Source of the DNA: Gracilaria domingensis
Lineage: Eukaryota > Rhodophyta > Florideophyceae > Gracilariales > Gracilariaceae
Assembly: GCA_022539475.1 (NCBI GenBank)
Contig: VCMS01000025.1
Span: 62,001 to 126,000, forward strand
Direction: 5' to 3'
Length of the DNA stretch: 64,000 nt
Positions 20,218 to 31,063 of the stretch are shown here, one piece after another. Numbering within the stretch: position 1 is the stretch's first letter; every line of letters starts with the position of its first letter. The notes under the pieces were generated by a model, which was not told the origin of the DNA, did no database searches, and saw nothing but the letters and a program-made list of their open reading frames with translations. Both the position numbers and the translations under genes were made by a program.

Positions 20218-21657
20218 ATGATGAAGTCCGCAGTGAAAAGTATCTACCTTTCTAAATCAAAGAGTTGGACTTTGAAACAATACTACCTTCTCTTCATTCA
20301 CTTTACCGCGATATTCTTTGTGCTTCAAGGTGGGCACAGATTGCGTTCAAGAACTGGAGCTTTCTATCCTATACTCACGTCGTCAAGGGAGCATTTCCTT
20401 AGCGCAGTTCGTCCATACACCGCCCTGAGAGAGGTGGACACAGAATTGGCTGGACCAAATTACCTAGAAGCCCCACGGCTACGGGAAAGTGATGTTGCTG
20501 TCCTTCGTGTGTTGGTAGAAAACTACATCCATTTCCACAAACGCAACAGGCACAATGCATCTCGAATCCTCATTTTTAGACCTCGACGAACTGGCTTGGG
20601 AGATCGTCTCAGCGTCTTGGCGTTTACTTTCTGGGCTGCTTCTGTCTCTGAACGTCTGTTTCTTGTTGACTGGCAATATCCGTTTCCACTCCGTCAACTA
20701 TTCCAAAATACGAACCCCGATGTTGACATGTTCTTCAATCAACGACTAGATGATCCCAACAGAGAAACCACGAGCGGAAATTCTTCATCGAAAGTGGCTT
20801 ACCTCCAAGCTGGTGAGAAAGGGTTGAAGGAATATGAATCCATTTTGTTCTCAAATGTCAGAACTGTGATCGTGGAAATGTTGTACACACCGAAGTTGTC
20901 AAAGGCGTTTATTGCGAAGAGATTCCCCGCTGAAGTCCTTCCTTCTTATGTTAACAGTGTGCCCTCAACTGTTTCCTTCTTCCGTATCGTGTTCCATAAC
21001 ATCCTAAAGCTGAGTGATGAAATGCTCCAATACCAAAAGCAGATGAGCAAGAAAATGAAAATTAGACCCACTTACCTTACTCACCCTCGAACGTCTTGGT
21101 TGCGGAGAATCAAGAAACGTTCACACAGACTTGTCGAAAAGTTTGATGAGAACGCAAGACCGTACATTGCGGTCCATGCCAGAGTCGGGAGCGGAGTGGG
21201 AGAGTTTAAAGAAATAGGCAGATTCAAGAACATTGGTCGCGATATGAAAACTGGGGCAATGTGCCTGGCTGCAAGGGCGGTAAGATTGGCGCATATGTCG
21301 GGGCACCCACCACTTCCGATTTACCTGGCCACTGATACCCCATCATTTCGGGACGTTTTCCGCGAGGTTGTGGGAAACTTTAGCCATGGACGAGTTGAAG
21401 TTGTCGGCGGAGATTGGAATGTGGTACATATTAATGCGTTCACACTTCCGAACAACACGAGAGGAGCGCAAACACCAAAGCAGCAGAAGGCTTTGCGAGA
21501 TGTTTATGCCGATTTTGTGATGCTTGGTCACGCGGAACACATTGTTGCTCTGTATAGTTCTTTTCCTCGTTTAGCCCAAGGGGTAGGAACAGCACGGACT
21601 TTGACTGAGTTGCGAAACGACGTGTGCTTCAAGATAGACAAGTGGAAAAGAACTTGA
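20218..21657 (+). CDS. Fucosyltransferase-like type II membrane protein, copy 2
   Basis: 479 aa from the ATG at 20218 (a second in-frame ATG follows at once). It aligns along its whole length with the protein at 15873: the anchor (YYLLFIHFTAIFFVL), FRPRRTGLGDRL, SERLFLVDWQYPFPL, PYIAVHARVGSGVGE, MSGHPPLPIYLATDTPSF and VGTARTLTELRN are shared. Differences concentrate in the cytosolic tail, a short basic loop before the HxR block and an inserted segment after GVGEFK. Equal lengths and high similarity indicate a local duplication, with the acidic gene trapped or inserted between. Same inferred role: Golgi transfer of a sugar, probably fucose, to a secreted glycan. Confidence 0.65.
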   Translation: MMKSAVKSIYLSKSKSWTLKQYYLLFIHFTAIFFVLQGGHRLRSRTGAFYPILTSSREHFLSAVRPYTALREVDTELAGPNYLEAPRLRESDVAVLRVLVENYIHFHKRNRHNASRILIFRPRRTGLGDRLSVLAFTFWAASVSERLFLVDWQYPFPLRQLFQNTNPDVDMFFNQRLDDPNRETTSGNSSSKVAYLQAGEKGLKEYESILFSNVRTVIVEMLYTPKLSKAFIAKRFPAEVLPSYVNSVPSTVSFFRIVFHNILKLSDEMLQYQKQMSKKMKIRPTYLTHPRTSWLRRIKKRSHRLVEKFDENARPYIAVHARVGSGVGEFKEIGRFKNIGRDMKTGAMCLAARAVRLAHMSGHPPLPIYLATDTPSFRDVFREVVGNFSHGRVEVVGGDWNVVHINAFTLPNNTRGAQTPKQQKALRDVYADFVMLGHAEHIVALYSSFPRLAQGVGTARTLTELRNDVCFKIDKWKRT

Positions 21658-22045
21658 GCAATCAATTGAAATTTAACCGCGTCTTGCTTCATTTTCCTTC
21701 TCGCACGAGCGAGCCGAAAATGATGGAGCGCCATAAATCCCTCTTGGCATACTGAGAAGAACGAAGTGTACTGAAATGAAGCAATAGATGCTGCCATTCT
21801 TGCCGCGAAGCTGGTGGCACCTTATGGCACTGAACAGGTCCATAACCAGCGTAGTGCATGACTGGTAAGAGCCACCATGAACGCAGAAATATGATATGCA
21901 GCATTGGTTCGACTGTTGTATGATCATAGTAAAGAGTGAAAGGCAGACATGTAGATGGGGACGTCTGCAAGAAGTTTGTTCAATGCACATGACGCGGAGA
22001 AAGAAAACAGAGATAGATCTGCACACGAGGTGGGATAGCCGAAAG

Positions 22046-23425
22046 TCAGTCTGACATATCTTTACATGATTTGGGCAAAATGAAAGGCCGAAGTTGAGTA
22101 AACTGTCGCGCTTGCAAGATAATCTCAGCAACGACGGTGATTTGGGTGGCATTCTGACTGGTAATCTCCAAAGCTGTGATGCTTACTCGCTCTGAATGAG
22201 GATCCTTGTATGCTGAGGCGGTTGCTATTCCGCCAATAAACAAACGAAGTTGGCGGAACTGCGTTTCGGCGAATGCCCATGATTGCTCGAACGAGACGTC
22301 ACTGGTACTTTGCGGGGCGTTTTCAAACTGCTTGGATTGAGAAAGCGCTGCATGATCATCAAGAACTTGTTGGATTTGTTGCGGACTCCATGACAATTGC
22401 AAACGAGGCAGATACTGATCTACGAGCTGTTTCATTTGGTCGCTGGTCAGGGCGGCAAGCTGACGCGGGAGCAGCGGAGGTTGTGGTAGAGATTGTTGTA
22501 CATCAGGGGTGAAGAACAAGGGCTTTCTCGGAGCGAGTTTGTACAAAGCGGCCAAGACTCGAGAGGCGGACGCACCAGTCATGTTGCCGTGCTCCGTTGG
22601 AGTGAGATGAATTTGGACACCCATGAGCTTGCGATGGACATGGGGACAAAGCGTCTGCAACAGAAGCACGAGATTTGGAAGATCGGTGTGCGGATCTGAG
22701 ATTCCCAAGAGGTGGAACGAGAAGAACTTGAGATCGGGCGAAAACAGTACGACACGAGCTTCGAGACCGGCGTAGCCGAAGTATGGACTAGAGTGAAGGT
22801 GAAGGGTGAAGGTCCATGTGGAAGGCAGATTGAGTAGGTTTGAAATGGCGACGAGATTGAAGGCGATTACGTTGCGCTGGAGAAGCGCAGCATCGTTGGC
22901 CCACAGCTTGAACCAGTCAGCGGCGGAGACGGGCTTTTCCGAAACGGCCTTTCCGGGGCGCACTTCATCTTCCGAAGCGGTGGTCGGCTGCTTCTCCTGC
23001 CGGTTGCGGTCGCGAGGCGCATCGTCTGTGACGGTCTGCCTGAGCGTCCTCATCACATGGGGGACGGTCTGGAAACTGAAGCCGTACAGCGCGTGCATCA
23101 GGGCGGAGCGATTGAAGTGGGAGTCGCGCAGCTCGCACACGACGGGCGGGTGCGGCGCGTCGCACATGGGCACGTCGGCGGCGGCGTCGCGCAGCGGGTC
23201 CGTGTCGAGCGTGAAGAGGCGCGGCACGAGGCGGGCGACGACGTCGAACGGCAGCCGCGTGGGCGGCACGGAAATGTCGGGAAGCGCGTCCTGCGCGGGC
23301 ACGCGCACGTCGGTGGGCACATTGGCGCGCGCGGCGCGCACGGCCGGCGGCAGCGGCGGCGGCGCCGGGCGCAGCAGGTCGGGCGCGAGCCGCGCGGCGG
23401 CGCCGGCCAGCGGCGCGGGCGACAT
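22046..23425 (-). CDS. Unknown 459-aa protein
   Basis: I use the ATG at 23425 (MSPAPLAGAAARL); the frame is open further upstream but that part is Arg-rich GC filler with no ATG closer than 23557. No signal peptide or clear membrane span. The body from about residue 60 on looks globular: FDVVARLVPRLFTLD, ALYGFSFQTVPHVMRTLRQ, FKLWANDAALLQRNVIAFNL, WTFTLHLHSSPYFGYAGLEA and LILQARQF-type helices. A Gln/Pro-rich stretch is near residue 310. I cannot match it to a family. It is divergent from the aminotransferase gene with a 509-bp GC-rich spacer. GC content is much higher in the first 150 codons than in the rest. Confidence 0.6.
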   Translation of the reverse strand: MSPAPLAGAAARLAPDLLRPAPPPLPPAVRAARANVPTDVRVPAQDALPDISVPPTRLPFDVVARLVPRLFTLDTDPLRDAAADVPMCDAPHPPVVCELRDSHFNRSALMHALYGFSFQTVPHVMRTLRQTVTDDAPRDRNRQEKQPTTASEDEVRPGKAVSEKPVSAADWFKLWANDAALLQRNVIAFNLVAISNLLNLPSTWTFTLHLHSSPYFGYAGLEARVVLFSPDLKFFSFHLLGISDPHTDLPNLVLLLQTLCPHVHRKLMGVQIHLTPTEHGNMTGASASRVLAALYKLAPRKPLFFTPDVQQSLPQPPLLPRQLAALTSDQMKQLVDQYLPRLQLSWSPQQIQQVLDDHAALSQSKQFENAPQSTSDVSFEQSWAFAETQFRQLRLFIGGIATASAYKDPHSERVSITALEITSQNATQITVVAEIILQARQFTQLRPFILPKSCKDMSD

Positions 23426-23934
23426 GTCTGGCGGGCGGGTCTCGGGCCGGCGTCGCCGCGGCCACGAACGGCGCGCGCGCGGCGGCGGCGGACGCGCGCG
23501 ATGCGCGCGGTGCGCGCGGCGGCGCGCGGAGGCGCGGCGCGCCGACACGCAGACCAATGGGCGCGCAAGGTGAACGAAGAAGAATCGCGAAGCATTAACC
23601 CTTTGCGCAGGGCCAAGCGAAGCTCAACGGAGAGCTGGGCGTGCACGGCGCGCGCGCGAATGTGTGGTGCGTAGCCGCGCTGTCGGTGCGCGGCGCGTGT
23701 GTGGTGTCGCTCGCCCGAGTGCGCGCGCGCGCTGCCCGCCGCACCTCCGTGCGTGTTGCGCCAGTTTGCCGCCGTGTGTCGCGCGCGCCCGCCACCCTCG
23801 GCTACTTAAAGAGCCGCTGTAGACGCCCCCCGCCGCGCACCCCCGACGGCTCCACCGCTCCTCGAGTCCTCTTCATTCTCCCTTAGCAGTTTGTGGTTTT
23901 GCGAGTCTTTTGGCTGTTTCCTTTCTTTATCACT
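23426..23934. promoter_or_regulatory. Divergent GC-rich promoter region
   Basis: 509 bp between divergent start codons. Strong CG alternation on the left, then a TACTTAAAG string at about 23,809 that could serve as a weak TATA element for the aminotransferase, followed by a pyrimidine-rich leader. Confidence 0.45.
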
Positions 23935-25140
23935 ATGGGTTCCACAGAAGGTCTCGCCGGTCCGCTCGTTGACTACGAATGCACCGCCATTGCTGCCGCG
24001 CCCAGTGTGGGCCAGCTCAACCCGCCGCACCGCTTGCTGTGTGGCCCGGGCCCCGGCAATGCCCACCCGCGCGTGCACGCCGCCATGTCCCTGCCGGAGA
24101 TCGGCCATCTCGACCCGGCCTTCATCTCCATGATGGAGGACATCAAGGCCCTGCTTCGCTACGCCTGGCAGACCAACAACGAGTTCACCATTCCCGTCTC
24201 CGGCACGGGCTCCGCCGCAATGGAGGCCTGCATGGCCAATCTCATCTCCGCCGGCGACAAGGTTCTGATCGGTTGCAACGGCTACTTCGGCCTGCGTCTT
24301 GCTGACATGGCCTCTCGTTATGGTGGGGAGGTCGTCAAGATGGCCAGGCCGTGGGGAACCGTCTTTTCCTTTGAGGAGATCAAGGCTGCCATCGAGGAGC
24401 ACAAGCCCGTCATTGTAGCGCTTGTGCACGCCGAAACCTCTACTGGAGCAGCGCAGCCTCTGGAAGGTGTCGGTGACCTGTGCCATGACAATGGTGCGTT
24501 GCTTGTCGCGGATTGCGTCACGTCCATCTCTGGTGTTCCTTGCCATCTGGACAAGTGGGGTGTTGATGCCGCCTACGCTGGTACTCAAAAGTGCCTCAGC
24601 TGCCCTCCCGGTGTCGCCCCTCTGTCCTTCTCCAAGCGCGCGATGGACAAGCTCATGGCACGTGAAGACAAGGTTAAGAACTGGTATCTTGACATGAAGA
24701 TGGTTGCCAGCTATCTTGTGGGTGGAAAGGGCGCCTCTCGCTCGTACCATCATACCGCTCCTATTTCAATGTGCTATGCCATTCGTGAGGCGTTGACAAT
24801 TGTCGCGGAGGAGGGATTGGAAACACGCTGGGCGCGTCACCGCGAGGTCGCTGAGGCGTTCTGGGCTGGTCTGGAGGAAATTGGACTGGAATGTCTGGTC
24901 GCGAAGGAGCATCGATTGCCATCACTGACTACGGTCAAGGTGCCAGACGGTGTGGACCCCAAGGCTGTCACAAAGCACTTCCTCGAGAAGTACCAGATCG
25001 AGATTGGAAACGGGCTCGGTGAATTGGCCGGCAAGGTGTGGAGAATTGGACTTATGGGCTACAACTCTCGCATGGACAATGTGGCGGTTCTCTTGGCGTG
25101 CTTCAAGGACGCATTGAAGCAGCAAGGTTTTGGTTCCTAA
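23935..25140 (+). CDS. AGT: Alanine/serine-glyoxylate aminotransferase
   Basis: 401 aa, the usual length of the class V aminotransferase AGT group. The ATG at 23935 gives a compact N-terminus. Family blocks seen: LLCGPGPGNAHPRV, PVSGTGSAAMEACMANL, ALVHAETSTGAAQPLEGVG, LLVADCVTSISGVP, and the PLP-binding lysine K219 in YAGTQKCLSCPPG, followed by YHHTAPISMCYA and GNGLGELAGKVWRIGLMG. The enzyme transfers an amino group to glyoxylate, making glycine in photorespiration. The C-terminus (QQGFGS) is not a canonical peroxisomal PTS1 and there is no obvious mitochondrial transit peptide, so location is open. Alanine or serine preference cannot be read from sequence alone. Intronless. Confidence 0.93.
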   Translation: MGSTEGLAGPLVDYECTAIAAAPSVGQLNPPHRLLCGPGPGNAHPRVHAAMSLPEIGHLDPAFISMMEDIKALLRYAWQTNNEFTIPVSGTGSAAMEACMANLISAGDKVLIGCNGYFGLRLADMASRYGGEVVKMARPWGTVFSFEEIKAAIEEHKPVIVALVHAETSTGAAQPLEGVGDLCHDNGALLVADCVTSISGVPCHLDKWGVDAAYAGTQKCLSCPPGVAPLSFSKRAMDKLMAREDKVKNWYLDMKMVASYLVGGKGASRSYHHTAPISMCYAIREALTIVAEEGLETRWARHREVAEAFWAGLEEIGLECLVAKEHRLPSLTTVKVPDGVDPKAVTKHFLEKYQIEIGNGLGELAGKVWRIGLMGYNSRMDNVAVLLACFKDALKQQGFGS

Positions 25141-26166
25141 AGCGACAGAGGAAGCTCATTGTAGAAGGCGTCGTTAACTAATGTGGTCTTCGCGACCATT
25201 ATTGTACCCGTTTTGGGATAATAGACTTCTGTTCTCTGTGCGGATGGTGTGGTGACGCGGTGTCGCTACACGCACTGTTTGTAAATCCTGACTTCTGCAC
25301 TTCCAGTATCGTCCTCAATGTTCACCGACGGTACCGACAGTATCTAAGAAGATAACTGTCATCTGTGTGGTTCGAACGAGATGTGGGGCACAACGTGCAA
25401 TTTGTCAGCAGTGTGTGTGGCTGTCGCACTTCTTTGCCGTCTCAGCTGTATGCGAATGACACAAATATGCATTTGACACAAATAGTTGTCATGTCTGTAA
25501 GGTTATCTGACTTATCTGAATCTTGCGCGCAGCAGATTGGGCCAGGCTCTTCAGCCAAAGGTGATACAGTACGAAGGTAGACCACTGGCCAGGACTTCAT
25601 CTGCTACTCGTGCGCTCACTTTGTTCCAACGTCTCGCGTGTTAGTCACGCCAGTCGGACTTTTGTTGCTCGCAAAACCTAAACTAATGCCATGATGTCGG
25701 TTGGCTCACCACGGGCCAATGGGTCTAGTAAGTGCCCTGAGCCGAAAGAGCATCAGATGCTCAGTGCACAGAGCAAGATTCTTGCTCTGTGCACTGCCAC
25801 TCACAAGTAGCCGAACGGCCTGCGAAAGAGAGCAAATGCCGGTAATAAGCGCACTGCCCTTCTTGAATAAACGTCACACGTTTTGTCATACCGCATAAAC
25901 GTTCGGCGATCTGTGATACGGAACACACCTTTGTAAACATTGAACTGAAGAGTACCAGCCACAATCTCATGAGCTGCGCTCACGTTACATATCTACAACA
26001 GATTCAAGGATGATGATCCTTCTTCACCTCAAGTTTACGCAGCGTCACAACAGGAGTTTCCTTTCTTTTTTTTCTGTTTATCTTCCCTGAGAAGTTCTCT
26101 CTCTTTCTCTCGCAAGACACAAGGCTTACGAGTGTATCTTTAAGATTATAATCGCATCAACCCATT
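25141..26166. other. Intergenic with adjacent hairpins
   Basis: 1.03 kb between the convergent aminotransferase and D-lactate dehydrogenase genes. It contains the double hairpin at 25748-25796 and a direct repeat TGACACAAATA near 25,455 and 25,475. No supported gene. Confidence 0.55.
25748..25796. repeat. Two adjacent perfect hairpins
   Basis: 25748-25762: GAGCATC-A-GATGCTC. 25762-25796: 16-bp arms CAGTGCACAGAGCAAG and its exact complement around a 3-nt spacer ATT. The region lies between two convergent genes, so it could act as a shared 3'-end structure, but this is inference. Confidence 0.85.
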
Positions 26167-27834
26167 CTACTCTATATCGACAATCTTGCCAGGGTTCAAG
26201 AGATTGTCAGGGTCCAGCGCCTTCTTCACAGTCTTCATCAACTTGACAGAACCCTCCCCAAGTTCAGGAATCAAGTACTCTTTCTTTCCAATTCCAATAC
26301 CATGTTCACCAGTGCACGTGCCGTCCATGCGAATAGCCCGATTCACCATGAGATTGTTCAGTCTGTGCGCTTCATGGTTTTCCCTCTCATTCTTCGGGTC
26401 AAATGCAATCACAGTATGGAAGTTGCCATCGCCCACATGTCCTACAATCGGTGCAAACAAGAAACTGTCATCAAGTTCCTTCTTAGTGGCCATGATGCAA
26501 TCAGCCAATTTCGAAATTGGCACCGCCACATCAGTTGCCATAATCTCCTTGTTGTCGTAGTACGTCTGTGCCGCCCAGAAAGCATGTTTACGAGCTCCCC
26601 ACAGAACATCACTCTCCTCCTTCGTTTGGCAGAAACGATACCCTTCCTTTGTGTGTTTACTCGTAATCTCCTTGACAACTCGAATGTCATCCTTCACATG
26701 ACTCGCAGTGCCGGTAAACTTGAAGAATATGGTAGGCTTCAAAGGAAGCTCCAAGCCAGAGTACTTGTTGACAGCCTTGACCATTTCCTCATCCATAATC
26801 TCAATAGCGCCCATCTGCACACCTTTTTGCAAAATCTCAATCACAGCAGAGCACGCAGCATGCACCGAAGGGAAAGTAACACGCGCCATGCACATATGCT
26901 CTGGAACATTTCGCATTCGCAAGGTAGCCTCGGTGACAACGCCAAGCGTACCTTCCGAACCCACAAATATGCGAGCAAGATCATAGCCAGCTGAAGACTT
27001 TCTGGCCCGCTGACCAGTCTTGATAATGCTTCCATCAGCCAGAACAACGGTAAGGTTCAACACCTGATCCTTCATCGTACCGTACCGAACGGCATTGGTA
27101 CCCGAGCAACAGGTACCGCACATTCCACCAATGCATGCGCCTGGAGCCGGGTCAACACCAAGAAACATGTTATAAGGACGACAATAGTCATTGAGTTCCA
27201 TCCACTGCACACCCGGCTGCACAACGCAATCCATGTCCTCCACATTAACTTTGAGCACCTTGTTCATCTTCTGAAAGTCAATGCAGATACCGCCTCTGAC
27301 AGCGACAGTGTGTCCCTCCAAGCTAGTACCGGCGGCGTAAGGGACGACAGGGATCTTATAACGAGCCGAAATCTTCATAATAGCAGAAACATCCTCGGTG
27401 GACTCCGGGTACACGACAACCTGCGGGTTGGACGGCGTGGCGTAGCCAGAAGCCTCCTTCCCGCGCCCCTCCAGCTCGTCCTCGTCCAGAGAAACGCGCT
27501 CCTCGCCCAGCACACCCACGAGGTCTTTGTAGACGCCAGGGTACTGCAAGTCCAAATGCGGCTTAAACGCAGCACGTTCATCGACTTCCATCACAAGCGC
27601 GGACGCATGGGCGGTGTTACTGGACGACAGCGCGACAGCACTCAGCGCAGCGCCGACGCCAACGGCAAGCGCCGTCCGCGACCGCCACGGCGACCGGGCG
27701 GCGGCGGCGGCGGCCGCGCCGGCGCTGCCGCCAGCGCCGCCCGCCACGCCAGCGCACCGCCGCACGGCGCCGCCAACGGAGGGGCGCGCCGGAGCGGCGG
27801 CCCGAGCCAAAGCACGCGCGGAAACGCCCAACAT
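26167..27834 (-). CDS. DLD: D-lactate dehydrogenase (cytochrome), mitochondrial
   Basis: 555 aa from the ATG at 27834. An Arg/Ala-rich N-terminus (MLGVSARALARAAAPARPSV) fits a mitochondrial presequence, followed by a hydrophobic segment near residues 53-75. The FAD-binding domain shows VVPYAAGTSLEGHT, VQPGVQWMELN, GVDPAPGACIGGMCGT and IFVGSEGTLGVVTEATL. The C-terminal cap has FAPIVGHVGDGNFHTVI with its metal-binding His residues and CTGEHGIGIGKKEYL. This is the full VAO-family D-lactate dehydrogenase set, feeding electrons from D-lactate to cytochrome c; it removes the D-lactate produced by the glyoxalase route. The first 90 codons are far more GC-rich than the rest. Transcribed in the same direction as the EF-G gene 470 bp upstream of it. 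Confidence 0.93.
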   Translation of the reverse strand: MLGVSARALARAAAPARPSVGGAVRRCAGVAGGAGGSAGAAAAAAARSPWRSRTALAVGVGAALSAVALSSSNTAHASALVMEVDERAAFKPHLDLQYPGVYKDLVGVLGEERVSLDEDELEGRGKEASGYATPSNPQVVVYPESTEDVSAIMKISARYKIPVVPYAAGTSLEGHTVAVRGGICIDFQKMNKVLKVNVEDMDCVVQPGVQWMELNDYCRPYNMFLGVDPAPGACIGGMCGTCCSGTNAVRYGTMKDQVLNLTVVLADGSIIKTGQRARKSSAGYDLARIFVGSEGTLGVVTEATLRMRNVPEHMCMARVTFPSVHAACSAVIEILQKGVQMGAIEIMDEEMVKAVNKYSGLELPLKPTIFFKFTGTASHVKDDIRVVKEITSKHTKEGYRFCQTKEESDVLWGARKHAFWAAQTYYDNKEIMATDVAVPISKLADCIMATKKELDDSFLFAPIVGHVGDGNFHTVIAFDPKNERENHEAHRLNNLMVNRAIRMDGTCTGEHGIGIGKKEYLIPELGEGSVKLMKTVKKALDPDNLLNPGKIVDIE

Positions 27835-28302
27835 ATCGATAGAAAGTCACAACAAGCGCAGCGGGAGCTAGCGGCGCGCACGCGAGCGGCGTCGGGGCAC
27901 GGCGGCAGGCGCGGGGCTGTAGTATCGGCGACGGTTGCGCTGAGGTGCAGGCGCAACGGCAGCCGCGCGCCCCAGGCGCGGCGGTGGAGATTGAAGCCCG
28001 GCTCAGTGGCGCTCGCGCGGCAGGCGCGCGACGCGTGTGCGGCCAGCGTGGCCCGGCGCCCCCCGCAGCGCGCCCCACAGCGCGCCAATGCGCCAGCGCG
28101 GCACTCGCATGGATGTACCGCGTGCGCCGGCACGCGTGCAACCGCAGCCACAAACGCGCACGCGCTTTGATTCCCGCTTATGCTTCGTTTAGTCTTCGCC
28201 ACCTGCCATCTACAACAGTCGAACACGTCACTTCTCTAGCTTCCCACGCGCACTCTACACCCACCCAAGTTGGGTGACCCAACCCTCCGCTCCGCTCCGC
28301 GT
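27835..28302. promoter_or_regulatory. GC-rich spacer, likely D-LDH promoter
   Basis: 468 bp between the EF-G stop and the D-LDH start on the same (minus) strand. Rich in CG and CAGC; I see no TATA box or hairpin. It must carry the EF-G 3' end and the D-LDH promoter. Confidence 0.45.
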
Positions 28303-30588
28303 CTACTTGCCCACTGCCGCCTTTCCGTACTGCGCCGAGATCTCCTGCTCAATGTTCGGCGGCACCAGCTCGTACCCGTCCAGGTACATGTTGTAGCTCG
28401 CTCGCCCCTTTGTCATCGACCGCAGGTTGCTCACGTACGAGAACAGCTCACTCAGCGGCACGTTCGCAGACACCGTCTTCGCCTTGCCGCGTTCGCCCAG
28501 CCCTTGAATCTGTCCACGTCGCGAGTTCAGATCCCCAATCACGTCCCCAATATGGTCCTCTGGCGTCGTCACCTCCACCCGCATAATCGGCTCCATCAGT
28601 CTCGGTCCGCACTTCTTCACGCCCTGTCTGAACGCCGCGCGAGCCGCAATCTCAAACGCCAGCACTGAGGAATCCACGTCGTGGAACGCCCCGTCAACCA
28701 GTCTTGCGCGGAAGTTCAGCATAGGGAACCCGGCCAAGATGCCGTTGCTCAGCTCTGTTTCCAGACCCTTGCGAACACCAGGGATGTACTCCTTCGGGAT
28801 TGCACCACCCTTGATCTCAGATACGAATTCAAACTCTGCGCGCTCCTCATCCTCTCCCGTCTCCTCGATGGGCTCAAACTGAATCGACACTCGCGCAAAC
28901 TGACCACTGCCACCAGACTGCTTCTTATGCGTGTAGTCAATCGACCCCTTGCGCGTAATTGCTTCACGGTAGCTCACAGTCGGCGCGCCCACAGTGCATT
29001 CCACCTTGAATTCCCTCTTCATCCGATCCACAATGATCTCCAAGTGCAGTTCACCCATGCCTTCAATCACCGTCTGATTGCTCTCTTCGTCGCGAGAGAA
29101 CCTGAAGCTGGGGTCTTCTTGAGCCAGCTTCACCAGAGCCTCACCCATCTTTTCGGTGTCTGCCTTCGTCTTCGGCTCAACCGCCACCTTGATCACAGGC
29201 TCCGGGAAGTCCATCTTCTCCAGAATAACCTGATTCTCCGACATACACAGCGTTTCTCCAGTTGTGGTGTCCTTCAACCCCACAAGTGCCACAATGTCTC
29301 CTGCACGTGCCTCCTTCACGTCCTCACGATCGTTGGCATGCATCAAAAGCATACGTCCCACACGTTCTTTCCTGCCCTTGACTGTATTTATCAGAGTGTC
29401 CCCTTGCTTCACTACTCCAGAATATATCCTAGTGAAAGTCAACGATCCAACGAAAGGATCAGTTGCAATCTTGAAGGCCAATGCAGAGAACGGCTCGTCA
29501 TCAGAAGACTTGCGCACAATCTCTTCGCCACTATCGGCATCAACACCTTTGATGGCCTCCACATCCAACGGCGACGGCATGTAGTCCACAATGGCGTCCA
29601 GCAACGGCTGCACTCCCTTATTCTTGAAAGCCGTGCCGCACAGAACTGGCACAAACGTACTGCTCATCGTGCCCTTACGGATGCAGGCCTTGAGCGCTTC
29701 TGTAGAAATCTCCTCACCCTCCAAGTATGCAGTAAGTACATCATCATCCATCTCCACCGCGAGTTCGACCAGCTGCTCGCGATATTCATTTGCCTGATCA
29801 ACAAGTTCAGCCGGGATTTCATCATATCTGAATTTAGCGCCGAGACTCTCCTCTTCCCAGATAATGGCGCGCATCTCAACCAGATCGACGACACCGACAA
29901 AGTCGGACTCAGAGCCAATGGGAAGCTGCAGTACAGCTGGAATAGCATCAAGGTTGTCAACAATCATCTTAACTGTCATGAAAAAGTCGGCTCCAGTACG
30001 ATCCATTTTGTTGCAAAAGCACATTCTCGGTACGCCATACCTGTTGGCTTGACGCCATACGGTCTCGGTCTGCGGTTCGACACCAGAGACCGAGTCAAAG
30101 ACTGCGATAGCACCATCAAGAACTCGCAACGAACGTTCGACCTCAATGGAGAAGTCAACGTGACCAGGGGTATCAATGATATTGATGCGATGGTCATCCC
30201 AAAAAGTTGTGGTAGCAGCACTGGTAATGGTGATGCCTCGTTCTTGCTCTTGTTCCATCCAATCCATAGTGGCAGCACCATCATGCACCTCGCCAATCTT
30301 ATAACTCTTTCCAGTATAGTAAAGAATTCGCTCTGTAGTGGTGGTCTTTCCAGCATCAATATGGGCCATAATTCCGACATTTCTCTGCCTCTCGAGCGGA
30401 GTTTCGCGCGCCATACGAATCACAGGCGCGGAACGCGGCGCAGCAGGCGCGATGTGCAAAACAGCGCGCCCGCGCATGGTGGACGCACGCAGCTTGGCGC
30501 CAGCAAACGCGCGCGTCGAAACATGAGGCAGCGTACGAGACTGCGACACGCTGCCCGTACTGGCTGACAGACAGAAAGCTGGCGTCAT
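28303..30588 (-). CDS. EF-G: Elongation factor G, plastid type
   Basis: 761 aa from the ATG at 30588, about 65 residues longer than bacterial EF-G. The Ser/Thr/Ala/Arg-rich leader ([20 protein letters not shown]) suits a transit peptide. GTPase motifs: [15 protein letters not shown] (G1), [11 protein letters not shown] (G2), [20 protein letters not shown] (G3), [11 protein letters not shown] (G4). Domains II-V follow, with [14 protein letters not shown] and the C-terminal [20 protein letters not shown]. Wording around the G3 and [20 protein letters not shown] matches chloroplast EF-G more than mitochondrial forms, so I assign it to plastid translocation. It moves tRNA and mRNA through the ribosome using GTP. 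The frame is open upstream to 30984; the ATG chosen is the one giving a normal leader. Confidence 0.93.
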   Translation of the reverse strand: MTPAFCLSASTGSVSQSRTLPHVSTRAFAGAKLRASTMRGRAVLHIAPAAPRSAPVIRMARETPLERQRNVGIMAHIDAGKTTTTERILYYTGKSYKIGEVHDGAATMDWMEQEQERGITITSAATTTFWDDHRINIIDTPGHVDFSIEVERSLRVLDGAIAVFDSVSGVEPQTETVWRQANRYGVPRMCFCNKMDRTGADFFMTVKMIVDNLDAIPAVLQLPIGSESDFVGVVDLVEMRAIIWEEESLGAKFRYDEIPAELVDQANEYREQLVELAVEMDDDVLTAYLEGEEISTEALKACIRKGTMSSTFVPVLCGTAFKNKGVQPLLDAIVDYMPSPLDVEAIKGVDADSGEEIVRKSSDDEPFSALAFKIATDPFVGSLTFTRIYSGVVKQGDTLINTVKGRKERVGRMLLMHANDREDVKEARAGDIVALVGLKDTTTGETLCMSENQVILEKMDFPEPVIKVAVEPKTKADTEKMGEALVKLAQEDPSFRFSRDEESNQTVIEGMGELHLEIIVDRMKREFKVECTVGAPTVSYREAITRKGSIDYTHKKQSGGSGQFARVSIQFEPIEETGEDEERAEFEFVSEIKGGAIPKEYIPGVRKGLETELSNGILAGFPMLNFRARLVDGAFHDVDSSVLAFEIAARAAFRQGVKKCGPRLMEPIMRVEVTTPEDHIGDVIGDLNSRRGQIQGLGERGKAKTVSANVPLSELFSYVSNLRSMTKGRASYNMYLDGYELVPPNIEQEISAQYGKAAVGK

Positions 30589-31063
30589 AATGAGATAAGC
30601 GGGGAGCGGAGCGTAGGTCGAGCAGCAACGCGCAAGCTGTGACGAGTACGGAGCGAACGGAGACGACGGAGCGGCGCCGACGACGAGCTCAAGAAGACGC
30701 GCTGCGGGTGTTCGTAACACGTGCGAGATCTGCAGCGGTTTGAGCGAAGCGGTGCGCTGTGGGCCGCACAACCTTGGATGCGATGCGAGCGGCAAAATTG
30801 GCGATTTTATTGCGCGAGGCGGCAGTGCTCGCGCGCGGGGCGAATGGAGCGGCGCTGCCCGCTCAGGTGGCGAACGGCGGCGGTTGGCCATTGGCGCATT
30901 CATTCCGCCATTGGTAATACGCCCCCCATTCGCATGCGCGCCTCCGCCAGCACGCCATGCCATCCCCCGTAGACACACCCCCAATCTATCTCTACATTTG
31001 CATCCTACATGAGTAGCTTCAAAACTCGTACGCGCCCCCTCTACAGCTCCGGAACGTTGCCGT
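30589..31063. promoter_or_regulatory. Spacer with EF-G promoter
   Basis: 475 bp between the transporter stop and the EF-G start, both on the minus strand. GC-rich near the EF-G start. No recognisable box. Confidence 0.4.
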
